From: Gammaproteobacteria bacterium
Lineage (GTDB): Bacteria; Pseudomonadota; Gammaproteobacteria; HyVt-429
Length of the DNA: 64,000 nucleotides
Assembly (NCBI GenBank): GCA_013152415.1
Contig: JAADGI010000006.1
Location: 27,725-91,724, forward strand
Direction of reading: 5' to 3'
Every line of letters starts with the position of its first letter. Position 1 is the first letter of the stretch. The position numbers and the translations under genes were made by a program. Below, one piece after another: positions 8,987 through 16,800 of the stretch. The notes beneath the pieces are model-generated. The model worked only from the letters and a program-made list of their open reading frames with translations. It was not told the origin of the DNA and did not search any database.

Positions 8987-9143
8987 TGTACCCTGGCACC
9001 AGGACCCCACCGCCAGCAGATCTATGCGACGCACACCCCAACCAGGCTGGTGCTAAATCCAGCAAGTGGAGTACAAGTGTTTGGGAGGCCGAACACAACT
9101 TGTGTCTGAGTCGGTCTTCGTGAACTGTCAGCCTTCGCCCGGC

Positions 9144-10088
9144 TTATGTGTGGGTCCCACACCCGCTGGCTGGATTTGTCACGGAACTTGCGGGCACCGG
9201 CAACTTGCGTGGGTCGTTTAATAGCGCATGCAGATAGGGTTGCAGCAGTGACTCGGCCTGCTCCCTGGCATTATGCCGGGCCGTATCACCGCCTCGGGTG
9301 ACCGGCCAGCGCATCACCGGGAGTTCCGGCTCGATCGCAATCACAATTGCACCACAACCGCAGGGGCAATGGCGCAAAGAAAGTGGCTCACCGGACTGGT
9401 ACCAAGGTTTTTCCCGAAACGCCAAACGACTCACAATTTCTAACATGGCCCATGAATCCTGAAGGGCTGCACCTATCTCCTGCTGTGCACCAAAATGTTG
9501 AGACACATAGTGGACAATGACCACATCAAGTTGGTTTCGGCAACAAATGGCATCGGTTGGCGCAAAATCAATCATGACGCCATCACAATAGTATTCACCG
9601 TCAATTCTGACTGGATCATAAAGAATGGGCATGGCGGCACTGGCCATCATGCGGGGGGCCAGTTCACCCTCGGAGAACATTTTCTTTTTGCCAGTACCCA
9701 GATTCATGGCCAACACATGAAACGGGTACAGGCATTCTTCAAAGGTATTTACGGCGAGGTTGTCACGGGTAAATTGCAGGGCGGCACTGGTATCCGACAA
9801 ACCGGTATAGCCGCGCCCTCTGCGTGCCGTCATTTTCCAGAGAAAACTCGACAGCGAGTCCGGTGTCCAGAAGGTGCGGCTGGTCACTCCGGCCAGAGTC
9901 TCGAGCCAGCGCTCCAGTGAAGTCCCGCTGGCGATAAAACCACCGACCAAGGCACCCGCGCTACAACCAGCACTGGCAGACACCGTGATCCCCAAATTTT
10001 GTATCGCCTGCATAAATCCGGTATGGGCATACACACCACGCACACCACCGGAACTCAGCACAACACCAATTCGGGGTATTGCCTCCAC
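9144..10088 (-). CDS. Patatin-like phospholipase (RssA type)
   Basis: A 314-residue cytoplasmic-type serine lipase of the patatin family. It shows the oxyanion motif SSGGVRG (about 12-18), the nucleophile elbow GCSAG with Ser43, and the dyad Asp169 in DG, so it should be catalytically active. The C-terminal third carries an unusual Cys-rich stretch, RHCPCGCG, which could bind metal (inference). The start is a GTG that falls 2 bases after the stop codon of the Rieske gene, with no strong ribosome site, so it is probably translated by coupling. The substrate is not known. Confidence 0.85.
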   Translation of the reverse strand: MEAIPRIGVVLSSGGVRGVYAHTGFMQAIQNLGITVSASAGCSAGALVGGFIASGTSLERWLETLAGVTSRTFWTPDSLSSFLWKMTARRGRGYTGLSDTSAALQFTRDNLAVNTFEECLYPFHVLAMNLGTGKKKMFSEGELAPRMMASAAMPILYDPVRIDGEYYCDGVMIDFAPTDAICCRNQLDVVIVHYVSQHFGAQQEIGAALQDSWAMLEIVSRLAFREKPWYQSGEPLSLRHCPCGCGAIVIAIEPELPVMRWPVTRGGDTARHNAREQAESLLQPYLHALLNDPRKLPVPASSVTNPASGCGTHT

Positions 10089-10090
10089 CT

Positions 10091-10687
10091 CTACACCACG
10101 TGATGGACACCCACTTCGACGATTCTATCTGCCAAGTATCGGTGGGGTGGAATCACCAAATTAGTCGGTGCGGGTACGTTTTTATAGACGCGCCCCGCAA
10201 GGTCAAACTTGGAACCATGACAAGCGCAGAAATACCCCCCTGGCCAGTCTTCTCCAAGCCCCGATAGAGCCCCACTGGCAATCTTTTTTGATGGCACACA
10301 GCCCAGATGGGTGCACAGACCAATCGCTATGAAAAACTCAGGTTTGATAGAACGCCCTATATTCTTGGCATAGGCAGGCTGCTGTGTTTCGACCTCGGAG
10401 TCCGGATCTACAAGAAAATGGCCGTTTGTCTTCAGTCTTGACAATATTTCATTGGAACGACGAAGCACCCAAATAGGCTTACCACGCCATTGGACAGTCA
10501 ACATCTGCCCCGGCTCAAGTTTGCTTAAATCAATTTCTATTGGACCCCCCTGGGCCTTTGCACGGGCACTAGGGGTCATACTTAAGACAAAAGGTACCGC
10601 GGAGACACCTAAACCTACCGCACCCAGAGCAGTAGTGGCCGCCAACAGAATACGTCTCCTACGAAGATCTACCGGGACTGCAACCAT
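10091..10687 (-). CDS. petA: Rieske [2Fe-2S] protein, ubiquinol-cytochrome c reductase type, without cytochrome b/c1 partners
   Basis: The start is placed at MVAVPVDLRRRR because a GAGGAGG site precedes it, giving 198 residues. An arginine-rich twin-arginine-type leader is followed by one membrane anchor (about 13-33) and the Rieske fold with both cluster loops intact: CTHLGC (about 124-129) and CACHGS (about 153-158). This is the UcrA/PetA subfamily. Normally petA is followed by petB and petC; here the only partner is a patatin-like lipase whose GTG follows within 2 bases. A paralogue or regulated spare subunit of the bc1 complex is likely. The promoter upstream is MerR-type. Confidence 0.9.
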   Translation of the reverse strand: MVAVPVDLRRRRILLAATTALGAVGLGVSAVPFVLSMTPSARAKAQGGPIEIDLSKLEPGQMLTVQWRGKPIWVLRRSNEILSRLKTNGHFLVDPDSEVETQQPAYAKNIGRSIKPEFFIAIGLCTHLGCVPSKKIASGALSGLGEDWPGGYFCACHGSKFDLAGRVYKNVPAPTNLVIPPHRYLADRIVEVGVHHVV

Positions 10688-10808
10688 AAGTACCTCCTCA
10701 CCGGTTACGGGTTTGCACAAACGACAATCTAAAATCATCATAAAACTACTGGTGCATTGAAACCCCCAGCTTTATGGGGGCGGAGTAATTCTTTGATGAG
10801 ACAAAAAT

Positions 10809-10839
10809 AGTGTAAACCTGCGTGTGACTAACAGGTCAA
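10809..10839 (-). promoter_or_regulatory. MerR-type promoter of the Rieske-patatin operon
   Basis: Minus strand: TTGACC (10834-10839), 19-bp spacer, TACACT (10809-10814). The spacer contains the inverted repeat ACCTG-N11-CAGGT. The predicted leader is about 115 nt and includes a small hairpin (CCCCC/GGGGG arms at 10763-10780). The MerR-family gene ends 134 bp upstream of the -35, in the same orientation. Confidence 0.7.
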
Positions 10840-10972
10840 GGTATAATTACTTTGTGCCAACACGACCACTGCATCAACCGATAAGATGAGGGCGCTGGAC
10901 CGACACGGACCCAGAACGGGAGAACCATTAGCGCCAGGCAGAAAAGCGTTGAAGACCAGCCAATATACGCAA

Positions 10973-11380
10973 CTATCCAGACTCAATCAGGTGGCACACC
11001 GAATGGCCATCAGGCATACCATCGGGCATCCCGGCCCAATGCACCAGGGCATGCTCCATACGCTCCTGCAAATTCTTCAGTTCTTCCAGTTTGTGCCGGT
11101 TCTCTTCAATGCGGTGACGCAGAATTTCCCGTACCTTGGGGCAGGGGGAATTACCCTTTCCGCTCTCTTCAAGAATATCGGCGACCTCCTCCAAAGTAAA
11201 ACCAAGGCTCTGGGCCTGACGGATAAAACGTAGGCGCGATATATCGGTTCGGTCGAAAATCCGATAACCATTTTCAGGATTACGACCTGGTTTAAGCAGG
11301 CCAATACGCGAATAATAACGCACGGCATGCGAAGTTACACCACTATGCTTGGAAAGATCGGCGACGGTCATCATATTCAC
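10973..11380 (-). CDS. MerR-family metal-responsive transcription regulator
   Basis: A 135-residue MerR-family activator. It has the winged HTH at the start (TVADLSKHSGVTSHAVRYYSR, about residues 5-25), the second arginine-rich wing (GYRIFDRTDISRLRFIR), and a long dimerisation helix rich in Glu/Arg. Likely metal ligands are the Cys in NSPCPKVREIL (equivalent to the Cys before the dimer helix in ZntR and MerR) and the terminal GHSVCHLIESG. The repeat GMPDGMPDGH before it is unusual. The pattern fits the CadR/PbrR/ZntR-like branch better than CueR, but the metal is uncertain. It is the only MerR gene visible and a candidate regulator of the three matching 19-bp-spacer promoters in this window. 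Confidence 0.85.
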   Translation of the reverse strand: MNMMTVADLSKHSGVTSHAVRYYSRIGLLKPGRNPENGYRIFDRTDISRLRFIRQAQSLGFTLEEVADILEESGKGNSPCPKVREILRHRIEENRHKLEELKNLQERMEHALVHWAGMPDGMPDGHSVCHLIESG

Positions 11381-11920
11381 ACTCCTCTCTCAATATTAGC
11401 TTACAACTTTAACGGGGCTCATGATTAACACGATCCTGAAGCCCCGGATTTGGCCGATATCTGATTCACTTCTTCTCCGCATCGTGTCCTTCCTACAACG
11501 CAAATATACACAAGTGAGACCATAATTTGGCACAAAAGATCGCCATTATTCGATAAATAATAGTCAATACTGGCAGATGCCGCACCATGGGTGCCTACCG
11601 CCGGTCTCAAAGAAGAAAAACATATTCCAGAATATCTGGGGGGGCTCAAACTAGGGGGGGGGGATATCGAAATAATGCGACTTTTAAATCAGGCCACAAA
11701 CTCCGGGAAGCTGGTGTGGCAACCACCCGCACAGCAACCACCGCCCGGCTTTGCGGAGCAACACCTTGCCCCCGGATGGACACGACCTTAGCTGACTGTT
11801 GGTACTGGCCATTCTGACAGATACAGCAACAGGATAGCGGACGGCACATAAAAGCCTATGCCAGCAGCCATACCCAGGCTATAGCCTCCACAGGCTGCGC
11901 AGACTACCTACCTACCTACA
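11381..11920. other. 540-bp intergenic region without recognised gene
   Basis: No convincing coding sequence or RNA gene is seen. It holds two guanine runs (about 11639-11644 and 11655-11664) and a short CTAC tandem repeat (about 11904-11920) just after the end of the triheme cytochrome gene. It must contain the promoter of the MerR gene, but no clear elements were found. Confidence 0.5.
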
Positions 11921-12643
11921 TTACTTAGAAACCGGTTTCAAAGACCTCAAATAACTCATAATTTGCTTGGCCTCATCGGTACTTAACCACTCTGGATTCT
12001 TACCCTGCATGCGTTGAACAATATGATTCCAGCTCTTGCTATCCATCCCCTTCTCCACCTTGAGGTAAACCCGCTCCAGGGTATGACAGGCACTACAGCG
12101 CTTATGAAATATTTGTCTCGGGCTCGAAACCGCTTCCTTTTCATGAAAATGGGTCTTGCCCCCTTTGTTCGTTTTAACAGGTGCCGTGCTCAGATAGGCC
12201 AGAATCGCTTCGGCATCTTTGGGTGTTATCCAACCCGAAGCCCGTTTCTGCATGCGCAATACAATATGCTGACGCGACTTGGCAGTGAGTGGTTTTTCCA
12301 GTATCCGATCCGGGGTGTGGCACAGACTACATTTCTGCTCGAACAATTTCTGATCCTGGGCCATGACAACGGCCTGCCCTGCGGTCTTGGAATGGGACAA
12401 CAGGTAAGACAAAACAGACGTCTTTTCCTTGTCATTTAAACCCGCCATAGGCGCCATATAATCCAACTGTTTCCCCCAACCCTCAGGTGGTGGGTTATTC
12501 ATGTCAGGTAATTCGTGACATTGGCTACAACGTTTTTCAAAGGTACGCTGCCCGGGGTCTACTGCCATTGATATCATCGGCACGATATACACCAAGACAC
12601 CGAGGGCTAACACACAGCGCCATGAATGTTGTTTGTTTTTCAT
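11921..12643 (-). CDS. Periplasmic triheme c-type cytochrome
   Basis: The start at MKNKQHSWRC follows a GGAGGAAG ribosome site; 240 residues. A signal peptide (about 1-27) precedes three heme-binding modules, with CSQCH at 39-43, CSLCH at 105-109 and CSACH at 183-187. Modules 2 and 3 repeat each other, including a distal segment of the form HIVxRMQ...W(I/L) then (A)I(L/M)xYL, whose Met could be the sixth ligand. Soluble periplasmic electron transfer is likely. It follows the cytochrome-porin gene by 116 bp and is probably co-transcribed from the FNR-type promoter, so it may shuttle electrons to or from that outer-membrane protein (inference). Confidence 0.85.
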   Translation of the reverse strand: MKNKQHSWRCVLALGVLVYIVPMISMAVDPGQRTFEKRCSQCHELPDMNNPPPEGWGKQLDYMAPMAGLNDKEKTSVLSYLLSHSKTAGQAVVMAQDQKLFEQKCSLCHTPDRILEKPLTAKSRQHIVLRMQKRASGWITPKDAEAILAYLSTAPVKTNKGGKTHFHEKEAVSSPRQIFHKRCSACHTLERVYLKVEKGMDSKSWNHIVQRMQGKNPEWLSTDEAKQIMSYLRSLKPVSK

Positions 12644-12759
12644 CGGTCTTCCTCCACAGGCTACCAGGCTATTTGATGCACACAGCAAAAAAACCCGGGC
12701 GGGGCTTACACCCCACCCGGTCAATCTGCACCGTTAAGTACAGAGGGGAGGACAGGTCT

Positions 12760-13911
12760 TTAAAAGGCGGCCACTACCTGTACGGTGATACGGCTGTCCG
12801 CTTTTTCCCCAGCTGACACATCAAGCTGATCCCAGTACTCGATATACCCCTTGATATTTTCGGTAAAATAGTGAGTCAAGTTCAGGGTCAGCGCCGTATA
12901 GTCCTCTGTCCCATTGGCCTTCTCGTAACTATCGAGACGCACTACAGGGACCCAAGTGGGACGCTTATCATGCCTGAAGGCATACATAGCCTGGAGAGAC
13001 CACGCCTTGTTCTCGTCCTGACCGATGCCACCAACACGATCATCCTTGGCAGAAACATAGGCACCCTGGATACGTGCATCACCGATGTCGGCCGAAAAAT
13101 CCAAGCCTACGCGGCTAAAATCACGTTTGCTGATTTCATCCTGACCACTGAGCCCAAAACCGCCGACCATCACATTGCGTGTCACATCGAATGCCAGGCG
13201 ACCATGGATATTGTTGGGGCTCTCGCCTTCGTTGTCACCCGCCACACCGCTATAGCCAGCATTGTAAAAGAACTTATCGGTCGGACGACCATAGATGGAT
13301 ACCATCTGCCGAGCACTGCGTAACTTCCCACCCCCATCAGCACCGCCGAAGGCTTGGTCGATGACACCAACACTACCCCGAGTCATCCTGAAATGATTGC
13401 CCAAAAAGCCATAGGGATCGGCCCACATGTAGGGACCGTAAGTCAGCTGAACATTGAAGGCCTTACTGGGGTGATATCCGACTGTAGCGCTTCCGAGCTC
13501 CGGCTTAAAATCATTTTCATCTTCGGCCTCAAACTCCGCCCACCCTGACCATTGCTTGCCGATAACACCGGCGAAGAAAAGCTCCACCTCATGCAAGGCA
13601 CGAACCTTACTGTTACCACTGTCCTTTTTATCATAGGGCCGGGCCACAAAACCTACCGAGACAGGCGGGGTCTTGTCCCAATACAGAAAATCGGAAATCT
13701 TCTGTGTCACCTTGGCATCCGAGGGAAACTGGTAACCGGCTTCCTTGAACATGCGCCCCGCCTTGTTTAACTGCGGAAATGCATAATGGCAAGCCGAACA
13801 TTTTTTCTCGTACTTTCTTGCAAAAGAGGGAACCGCCTGTGCCGAACCGACCCAAACCGTTCCGATCATAGCAATAAGTGAGGATAAAAATATTTTTCTT
13901 TTCATCGTCAT
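12760..13911 (-). CDS. Cyc2-like fused monoheme cytochrome-outer membrane porin
   Basis: A 383-residue protein starting at MTMKRKIF, with a GAGGAG site 9 bases before. After a signal peptide (about 1-26) comes VPSFARKYEKKCSACH, then AFPQLNKAGRMFKEAGY. This is the signature of fused cytochrome-porins such as Cyc2: one CxxCH next to a PxLNxxGRxFKxxGY segment. The remainder alternates like a beta-barrel with aromatic girdles and ends in Phe, the outer-membrane assembly signal. Cyc2 proteins oxidise extracellular Fe(II) in iron oxidisers, but many homologues are uncharacterised, so the donor here is unknown. It leads an operon with the triheme cytochrome and has a class II FNR-type promoter. Confidence 0.75.
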   Translation of the reverse strand: MTMKRKIFLSSLIAMIGTVWVGSAQAVPSFARKYEKKCSACHYAFPQLNKAGRMFKEAGYQFPSDAKVTQKISDFLYWDKTPPVSVGFVARPYDKKDSGNSKVRALHEVELFFAGVIGKQWSGWAEFEAEDENDFKPELGSATVGYHPSKAFNVQLTYGPYMWADPYGFLGNHFRMTRGSVGVIDQAFGGADGGGKLRSARQMVSIYGRPTDKFFYNAGYSGVAGDNEGESPNNIHGRLAFDVTRNVMVGGFGLSGQDEISKRDFSRVGLDFSADIGDARIQGAYVSAKDDRVGGIGQDENKAWSLQAMYAFRHDKRPTWVPVVRLDSYEKANGTEDYTALTLNLTHYFTENIKGYIEYWDQLDVSAGEKADSRITVQVVAAF

Positions 13912-13993
13912 TTTGCTGTACTCCTCAGTGGTTAAGTGGCTAAACAACAACAGGGCTTATGGCAATAACACGACCCACCTCCCTGTTAATTTT

Positions 13994-14034
13994 ATTGTAG
14001 ACCAAACACCGCATAGTTCCCTGATATATATCAA
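13994..14034 (-). promoter_or_regulatory. Class II FNR/CRP-type promoter of the cytochrome-porin operon
   Basis: The box TTGATATATATCAG (14021-14034, minus strand) matches the FNR consensus TTGAT-N4-ATCAA except in the last base. A TACAAT -10 (13994-13999) lies so that the box centre falls about 41 bp before the likely transcription start near 13987, the class II activator position. The whole arrangement is repeated at 16544-16584. Confidence 0.75.
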
Positions 14035-14090
14035 TTTGCTGACTGGCCACACTTTCCCTCAGTGCATGTGGGCGGTGATGGCTGCACTAC

Positions 14091-14108
14091 TGTTGCAACT
14101 TCACAACA
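14091..14108. promoter_or_regulatory. Upstream palindrome TGTTGC-N6-type, copy 1
   Basis: TGTTGCAACTTCACAACA lies 56 bp upstream of the FNR box. A more perfect copy with TGTTGC and GCAACA arms occupies the equivalent place before the porin operon (16653-16670). A shared second regulator site is likely; the protein is unknown. Confidence 0.4.
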
Positions 14109-14429
14109 CAAATAGAGTGCGACTTGGGTTGCTACAAGCACGTTCCCCAAATATTTATTATCACCCATGTGACATAAAATATTTTTATGCGCAAACCTTC
14201 TTGAAATCAAACCCAAAATCTACCGTAAGTTCTCGCGCACAGGATTGATAATCTGGCTCAGTTTACTGCAGTCACTGTGCACTGCTTAATGACCTGCCGT
14301 TCAACAAGCCGGCATCAAAGGCTTGCTACCATAAGCAACTTGATTTGCAAGGAGACAATTCTTAATAGGGGATCAACACCAAATTTTGGTTTTGGCCTAG
14401 GTTGAAACTCTTTCTGTAAGTCAAAAACA

Positions 14430-14460
14430 GCAAAAAGGGCGGCTGAAACCAGCCGCCCTC
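14430..14460 (-). terminator. Rho-independent terminator of the porin-diheme cytochrome operon
   Basis: A perfect 10-bp stem, AGGGCGGCTG / CAGCCGCCCT (14436-14459), has a 4-nt loop and is followed on the minus strand by a T-rich tract. It lies about 37 bp after the diheme cytochrome stop. Confidence 0.85.
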
Positions 14461-14495
14461 GTTTGCTACCCTGATGTTAGCAACAGGGTGTTGCG

Positions 14496-15107
14496 TTACT
14501 TGCCGAACTGCTTACGCAAATAAGCCAATACGGCCCTCATGTCTTCAACAGTCAAATCCGTATTACCTCCCTTGGCAGGCATGGCCATCGGCGAACCGGG
14601 GCTCTGAAAACCCTCAGTGATGTGCTTGATCAGCACAGCATCGCTCTTGGACAACGGCCCTTTGGAGCTGGTGAAGTTTGGTGCACCGGGTAGGGTACCT
14701 TTACCATCACCACCATGGCAGGCGATACAAGTCTGGTTATATACCGCCCGACCATCTAACTTTCCCACAGTACCTGATGTCTTGACCGCTTGCTTGTCAA
14801 AAATACTCTTACGCTGTGGCTTGTTGGACGCCACCAAAAAAGCAATGACATCACGGGTTTCCTGTCCAGTCAGCCCAGCGCGCATGCGCATGTGGAATGC
14901 CGTGGAAAACCACTGATCATCACGCAGCTCCCGTGCATCACGAATATTGTGACAACGGCCACAGTTGTTAGACCAGACCTTGGCACCCCTACTGTAGTCA
15001 CCCACCGCCGGTTTCTCACCGGCACTACTGACAACAGGTAACAACAGGCCGAAAAGCGTCAGGATTGTGGCAAACAAACCAACTTTCGTAAACAAAGACG
15101 TTTTCAT
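14496..15107 (-). CDS. Periplasmic diheme c-type cytochrome
   Basis: The start is set at MKTSLFTKVG, 7 bases after GAGGAG; an ATG two codons earlier is too close to that site. 203 residues with a signal peptide (about 1-29) and two cytochrome c domains: CGRCH at 49-53 and CIACH at 127-131. Candidate distal Met ligands lie in AFHMRMRAG and SPMAMPAKGG. The second domain resembles cytochrome c5/class I folds (GxxVYNQTCIACHGxDGKG). It begins 12 bp after the porin gene and is followed by a strong terminator, so the two form an operon. Likely an electron shuttle between quinol- or donor-side enzymes and a terminal reductase or oxidase. Confidence 0.88.
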   Translation of the reverse strand: MKTSLFTKVGLFATILTLFGLLLPVVSSAGEKPAVGDYSRGAKVWSNNCGRCHNIRDARELRDDQWFSTAFHMRMRAGLTGQETRDVIAFLVASNKPQRKSIFDKQAVKTSGTVGKLDGRAVYNQTCIACHGGDGKGTLPGAPNFTSSKGPLSKSDAVLIKHITEGFQSPGSPMAMPAKGGNTDLTVEDMRAVLAYLRKQFGK

Positions 15108-15119
15108 TAGCATACTCCT

Positions 15120-16400
15120 CTAGAAGCCATAGGCCATTTGAACGAACCAGCGGTCACTGTCACTGGCAGCACCGGCTTGTCCATCATTGGACTCGAACGC
15201 GATTTTGCCAATGATGTTACTGGCAAACAGATAATTCAGGCCCACTGCCCACTGCTTCTGATCCTGACTATCGTGTGGCGTGTCAAAATCGGCATAACGA
15301 ATGACACCTTCAAACTTCGTAGCCGGAAGCAAATAGGATGCCTGGGCATACCAGGTCTGCCATTCACCACCGTCTGATGCCGTAGCACCGGTGATGGCAC
15401 CACCGACCTTGGACTTCACGTATTCACCACGTAGTGTAAGCGACTTGTGTTGCCAAACGGTATCAAATCCAAACACATCATAGTCACGTGCCTGTTCCCC
15501 CGTAAGACTCGGGGCAGCACCCGTATCATCCTCAATACCGGTAACTGTGGCCTTACCCGTCGCTACTGAGACACCCATTTCCAGTCCGTTCATGGGCAAT
15601 ATCGCAAAACGCCCACCCCAGACCTTTTCACCATCCCGATCGGTACCTTTGCCCTCGGCTTCGATACCATCGAGTCCAAATTCACCGTCCTCCCATTCCG
15701 CTATCAATTCAGGACCATTGCCAACAAAAACAGCGTAATTACTGCGCATGTTTCCTATTGGGAAGCCGCCACGCATCTGCAAACCGGTTTCGGATGTCGG
15801 CGCAGCACCGTCATGACCAAAGCCAGGCGGTGCAGAGGGTAGCTTGTTGATCCAGGAGGGGTGGAGATTCTGTCTGAATTGACCCACGGGGCTCAGAAAT
15901 CTACCCGCCACAAGGGCCACATAGTCGTTCACAAACCAGTCGATGGTCAGGTACTCCATACCAACCTCGGTCTCACCATTTTCATCAATACCGAATTCCA
16001 ACTCCGATTCGAGCATGACCAGGTCCTTGTACTGGAAGTGAAAGATCGGGGCAAATGTACCGACCTTGAAACTGCCATTCTGGTTACTGCCACTGGCGTA
16101 GCCGACATCGGCATAACCCGCCATGTGGACCAAGGTATTGGGATCTTTCCATTCAGAGGCTGCATTCACCTCACTCTCCAGTGCCTTGGCCTCGGCCCGA
16201 GTCACGGAATTCTCTTTAACCTCGTTGACCTTGGTCTCTTGTCGCTTGAGGGCTTCCTGTACTTGCTGCAATTGCCTTTGTAATTGCTCCACCTGTTTCT
16301 TGAGTGCATCGTAACCTGCATCCGCCGAAGCAGTCATGGGCAAGGACAGTGCTATTGCGACGGCCAGCGCACGCCGGGTGAATTTTCCTGGATGCTTCAT
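15120..16400 (-). CDS. Outer-membrane porin with N-terminal coiled coil
   Basis: The start MKHPGKFTRR has a GGAGGGA site; 426 residues. A signal peptide ends at ASA (about residue 25). A coiled coil of Leu/Gln heptads (VEQLQRQLQQVQEALKRQET, about 33-55) follows, and then a long beta-barrel ending in Phe. This is the layout of OprP/O-like or DcaP-like porins, with the coiled coil serving trimerisation. No heme motif is present. It pairs with the diheme cytochrome in one operon and shares a promoter design with the cytochrome-porin operon 2.5 kb away. The solute is unknown; substrate supply for the same respiratory process is plausible. Confidence 0.8.
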   Translation of the reverse strand: MKHPGKFTRRALAVAIALSLPMTASADAGYDALKKQVEQLQRQLQQVQEALKRQETKVNEVKENSVTRAEAKALESEVNAASEWKDPNTLVHMAGYADVGYASGSNQNGSFKVGTFAPIFHFQYKDLVMLESELEFGIDENGETEVGMEYLTIDWFVNDYVALVAGRFLSPVGQFRQNLHPSWINKLPSAPPGFGHDGAAPTSETGLQMRGGFPIGNMRSNYAVFVGNGPELIAEWEDGEFGLDGIEAEGKGTDRDGEKVWGGRFAILPMNGLEMGVSVATGKATVTGIEDDTGAAPSLTGEQARDYDVFGFDTVWQHKSLTLRGEYVKSKVGGAITGATASDGGEWQTWYAQASYLLPATKFEGVIRYADFDTPHDSQDQKQWAVGLNYLFASNIIGKIAFESNDGQAGAASDSDRWFVQMAYGF

Positions 16401-16543
16401 ATATGATCCCTCCAAAAAGAATAATGAAATAAGAAAAACTTTCTTGCTATGAGCATGTTCCGATGTACTCCTCAATAATATTAAGTGAATAAACAACAAC
16501 AGGGATGTGGTAATAACACAACCCACCTAAGCTGTTAGTCTTA

Positions 16544-16584
16544 ATTGTAGACCAGGCATCATTTAGTTCCCTGATATATATCAA
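16544..16584 (-). promoter_or_regulatory. Class II FNR/CRP-type promoter of the porin-cytochrome operon
   Basis: TTGATATATATCAG (16571-16584, minus strand) and TACAAT (16544-16549) have exactly the same spacing as the pair at 13994-14034. The surrounding 100 bp is also similar, pointing to a duplicated promoter region. Confidence 0.75.
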
Positions 16585-16652
16585 TTTACTGGTTTGCTAT
16601 ACTCCACAAGGGAGTTAGCATAGCGGAATGACAGACCGCCAGCGGGGTGTAC

Positions 16653-16670
16653 TGTTGCGGTTTCGCAACA
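16653..16670. promoter_or_regulatory. Upstream palindrome TGTTGC-N6-GCAACA, copy 2
   Basis: TGTTGCGGTTTCGCAACA is a dyad with perfect 6-bp arms, 68 bp upstream of the FNR box. It is conserved with 14091-14108. Confidence 0.45.
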
Positions 16671-16800
16671 TCAATCTGGTATCTGCCCATCTACGGGTTG
16701 TTACTTAGGGTATAGGCGAATAAATGTATTTAATGAGCTCTCTACATAGGCGTGGTAGTACGCCCAAACGGTGTGCACTTAGCAGAGTTATTGTCCGCTG

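Noticed and set aside
11591..11849. Short open frames on both strands in the MerR-triheme interval
   Set aside because: Biased, proline- or cysteine-rich products with no ribosome site, overlapping guanine runs.
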